Made by a program: the position numbers and the translations under genes. Positions 63,601-64,000 of a DNA stretch of 64,000 nt are shown here, in pieces; position 1 is the first letter of the stretch, and each line of letters begins with the position of its first letter. The notes under the pieces were generated by a model. The model saw nothing but the letters and a program-made list of their open reading frames with translations. It was not told the DNA's origin and ran no database searches. Source of the stretch: UBA6898 sp964463135 (lineage in GTDB: Bacteria > Nitrospirota > Thermodesulfovibrionia > Thermodesulfovibrionales > UBA6898); NCBI GenBank assembly GCA_964463135.1, contig CAYXBA010000007.1, positions 80,863-144,862 on the forward strand, given 5' to 3'.

Positions 63601-64000
63601 CTGTTGCCTGGTATCCGAAGTTGAGGTTGAGGACCGTTCCTGAGGATGCTATCGTTGCCGGCTGCTGATCGCCTGCTGCAGGGTCATTGTCAGGACTCTC
63701 CGTCGTATAGATATACCCCCCTGGCGGCAGCGTGGGGATGCTGACAATAAATCTGCCATCAGGCAGTCCGGAGAAGAGATAATCCCCGTTGCTGTCCGAA
63801 ACAAGAGTTGACCTCAGCGTGTCTCCGGCGTCAAGCAGACCATTGAGGTTAACGTCATTGTATAACTGCACAGTGATGCCGCTTATGCCGGGCTCCCCGG
63901 CCTCTTTGCCGCTGATCCCGTTCAGGTCATTGAAAACAGTCCCGCTGTGCACGCCATGAGTTAATGATACCGAAATCATAGAAAACTGGGTAACACTTTT
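60605..64000 (-). CDS. Secreted C25 (gingipain-like) protease with SdrD/Cna_B domains, N-terminus cut by window edge
   Basis: At least 1131 codons; the frame stays open to 64000, so the ATG at 63979 is probably internal. Visible order: two SdrD/Cna_B-type modules (GEPGISGITVQLYNDVNLNG and SGTIWNDANTDGVVDASEMR), a FN3-like module, a long linker, and a C-terminal C25 caspase-like domain with catalytic His in NYMGHGN (about residue 994 from 63979) and Cys in LSAMSCAVGE (about 1028). Predicted cell-surface or extracellular Cys protease. Directly coupled to the PqqD-like gene. Confidence 0.85.
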   Translation of the reverse strand, partial: KSVTQFSMISVSLTHGVHSGTVFNDLNGISGKEAGEPGISGITVQLYNDVNLNGLLDAGDTLRSTLVSDSNGDYLFSGLPDGRFIVSIPTLPPGGYIYTTESPDNDPAAGDQQPATIASSGTVLNLNFGYQATVPRSISGTIWNDANTDGVVDASEMRFQNVTIEVLDGATVVGTVSTDANGNYTFSGLTTRTYTVRLADSLGILAGLTDVFENDSVLDTQASLDLTGSSASNIRFGFALPGVTLVTLSDFRAYEDNGRMRIEWSTSFQRNTAGFYLLRREEGTDTYAQINCYLLPALLISPQGGTYSLIDNGASLKKSNTYLLVEMEGRGKKNTYGPFTIPSGGGSALPSADMTGPASRAMLLKGKTGSSLRPAGTTVQRFTDSEGTIVISQSGTPDVKAANAVSHQISGYSVRPREISAEKVTRLVAAKVAQSKAKGLKKQKKGAMAKIAVEKEGLYFIDAAEISALLGISESKVKSLIRKGGLAMKSQGNDIAYISAEDHSGIFFYGQGVDSIYAKENIYWLSKDKGLRMKSVGGSGPLPAGYSSFAETVHAEKDTTFLNTDIQDPTADYWFWSYLFVAPDYTDYASDSFTVRTDGVADISAPATLSVHLKGFTDTDANPDHHIRVRLNGAVIGEGWLEGTNAEPPVVIQFDQDLLNSGDNVIGVEAVLDPGVPYSAFYIDSFDISYQRLHEASEDALTFRSEAIAPLTVYGFSDTSIKVFDISDPERPLLELAATIQDEGGSFSVSFVPSSAGRRYFVTTSAAAVTGIDAWADAPSGLTSRLNAADYVIIAPDQLKNAVKPLADYRQAQGYQTMVVDLEDIMDEFNYGISSPKAIHDFLAYAYANWKKAPRYIVLAGEGTYDYKDNMGFGDNLVPTMVVSTPSGLFSSDNYFVDVDGDHLPDMAIGRLPVLIAEELQDLVRKIVTFENTTGSNVMMIADNPDKDGNYPFDSNDIAELVPGTISVEKKYLPAFSAGAIRNTLLYGIPSGTFLVNYMGHGNSYTLADEGLLSLPDVDSMENAGRLFVLSAMSCAVGEFAFPGYDSLSEALVMKKDRGAVAVLAPSGLSLNALSRTLDEGFFSAAFGGKALTLGESLLEAFRYYKNSGAEDFTLDIYNLLGDPALRFKLR

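Overview
The window looks like chromosomal DNA of an uncultured Gram-negative, probably anaerobic bacterium. Lipid A/Kdo genes and outer-membrane proteins show the envelope type. A coenzyme-B12 ribonucleotide reductase and a flavodiiron protein suggest low-oxygen life. The gene mix (bacterial type A RNase P RNA, GH57 glucan enzyme, NtrC-type regulators, a TIGR04442-like protein, the repeat-rich intergenic DNA) fits Nitrospirota (Thermodesulfovibrionia-like) best; a desulfurobacterial/deltaproteobacterial lineage is the main alternative. This placement is inference, not proof.

Layout. 1-10 kb: the end of a GH57 branching enzyme, a LysR regulator, rnpB, a zinc-ribbon coiled-coil protein, a CAT-anticodon tRNA, the macromolecular-synthesis operon rpsU-yqeY-nif3-dnaG-rpoD (minus strand), then class II aldolase. 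10-14.3 kb: an NtrB/NtrC-like pair and a PilT-like ATPase carrying an MshEN domain, closed by a strong terminator. 14.3-19.4 kb: an AT-richer accessory segment with a secreted M6 metalloprotease, a frameshifted zinc-ribbon membrane protein, an XRE regulator and an orphan antitoxin-like ORF. 19.4-30 kb: minus-strand envelope genes, waaA-(unknown)-DUF2207-lpxK-yjbQ-pfkA and, upstream, MocA oxidoreductase-DegT aminotransferase-lpxB, an arrangement that points to GnnA/GnnB and a 2,3-diamino sugar lipid A. 30-33 kb: tryptophan genes trpD (plus) convergent with trpG and trpE (minus). 33-38 kb: tRNA-Gly, tRNA-Cys, a TIGR04442-like protein, a Slt-type transglycosylase and a zapB-like/zapA pair. 38.1-40.8 kb: nrdJ behind a promoter with two NrdR-like boxes.

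40.8-43.7 kb is a scrambled defence/toxin-antitoxin islet: a TumA-like HTH protein, a DUF3800 protein, a complete ParE/RelE-type pair, a DNA methyltransferase fragment and broken copies of a small unknown gene. 43.7-53 kb: a DUF4410-like protein, flavodiiron protein, rhomboid-like membrane protein, small Cys-rich protein, AEC transporter, phosphorelay proteins, a patatin-like lipoprotein and a GT39-like membrane protein. 53-57.9 kb: a signalling set of TPR/beta-barrel outer-membrane protein, FecR-domain protein and CHASE2 adenylate cyclase, followed by a PPC/DUF296 protein.

57.9-64 kb holds the most novel-looking system: a minus-strand RiPP-like cluster of a giant secreted C25 (gingipain-like) protease with Cna_B/SdrD-type domains, a PqqD-like recognition protein, a radical SAM/SPASM enzyme, a 54-residue Cys-containing precursor peptide too short to be caught by usual ORF cut-offs, and an HPr-kinase-like protein. 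The precursor carries a Y-x2-P-x-L leader motif and ends in serine.

A second theme is short-repeat invasion. At least three genes (lpxK, waaA, the DUF3800 gene) contain in-frame insertions made of intergenic-type repeats, and a separate imperfect palindrome family occurs four times between genes.
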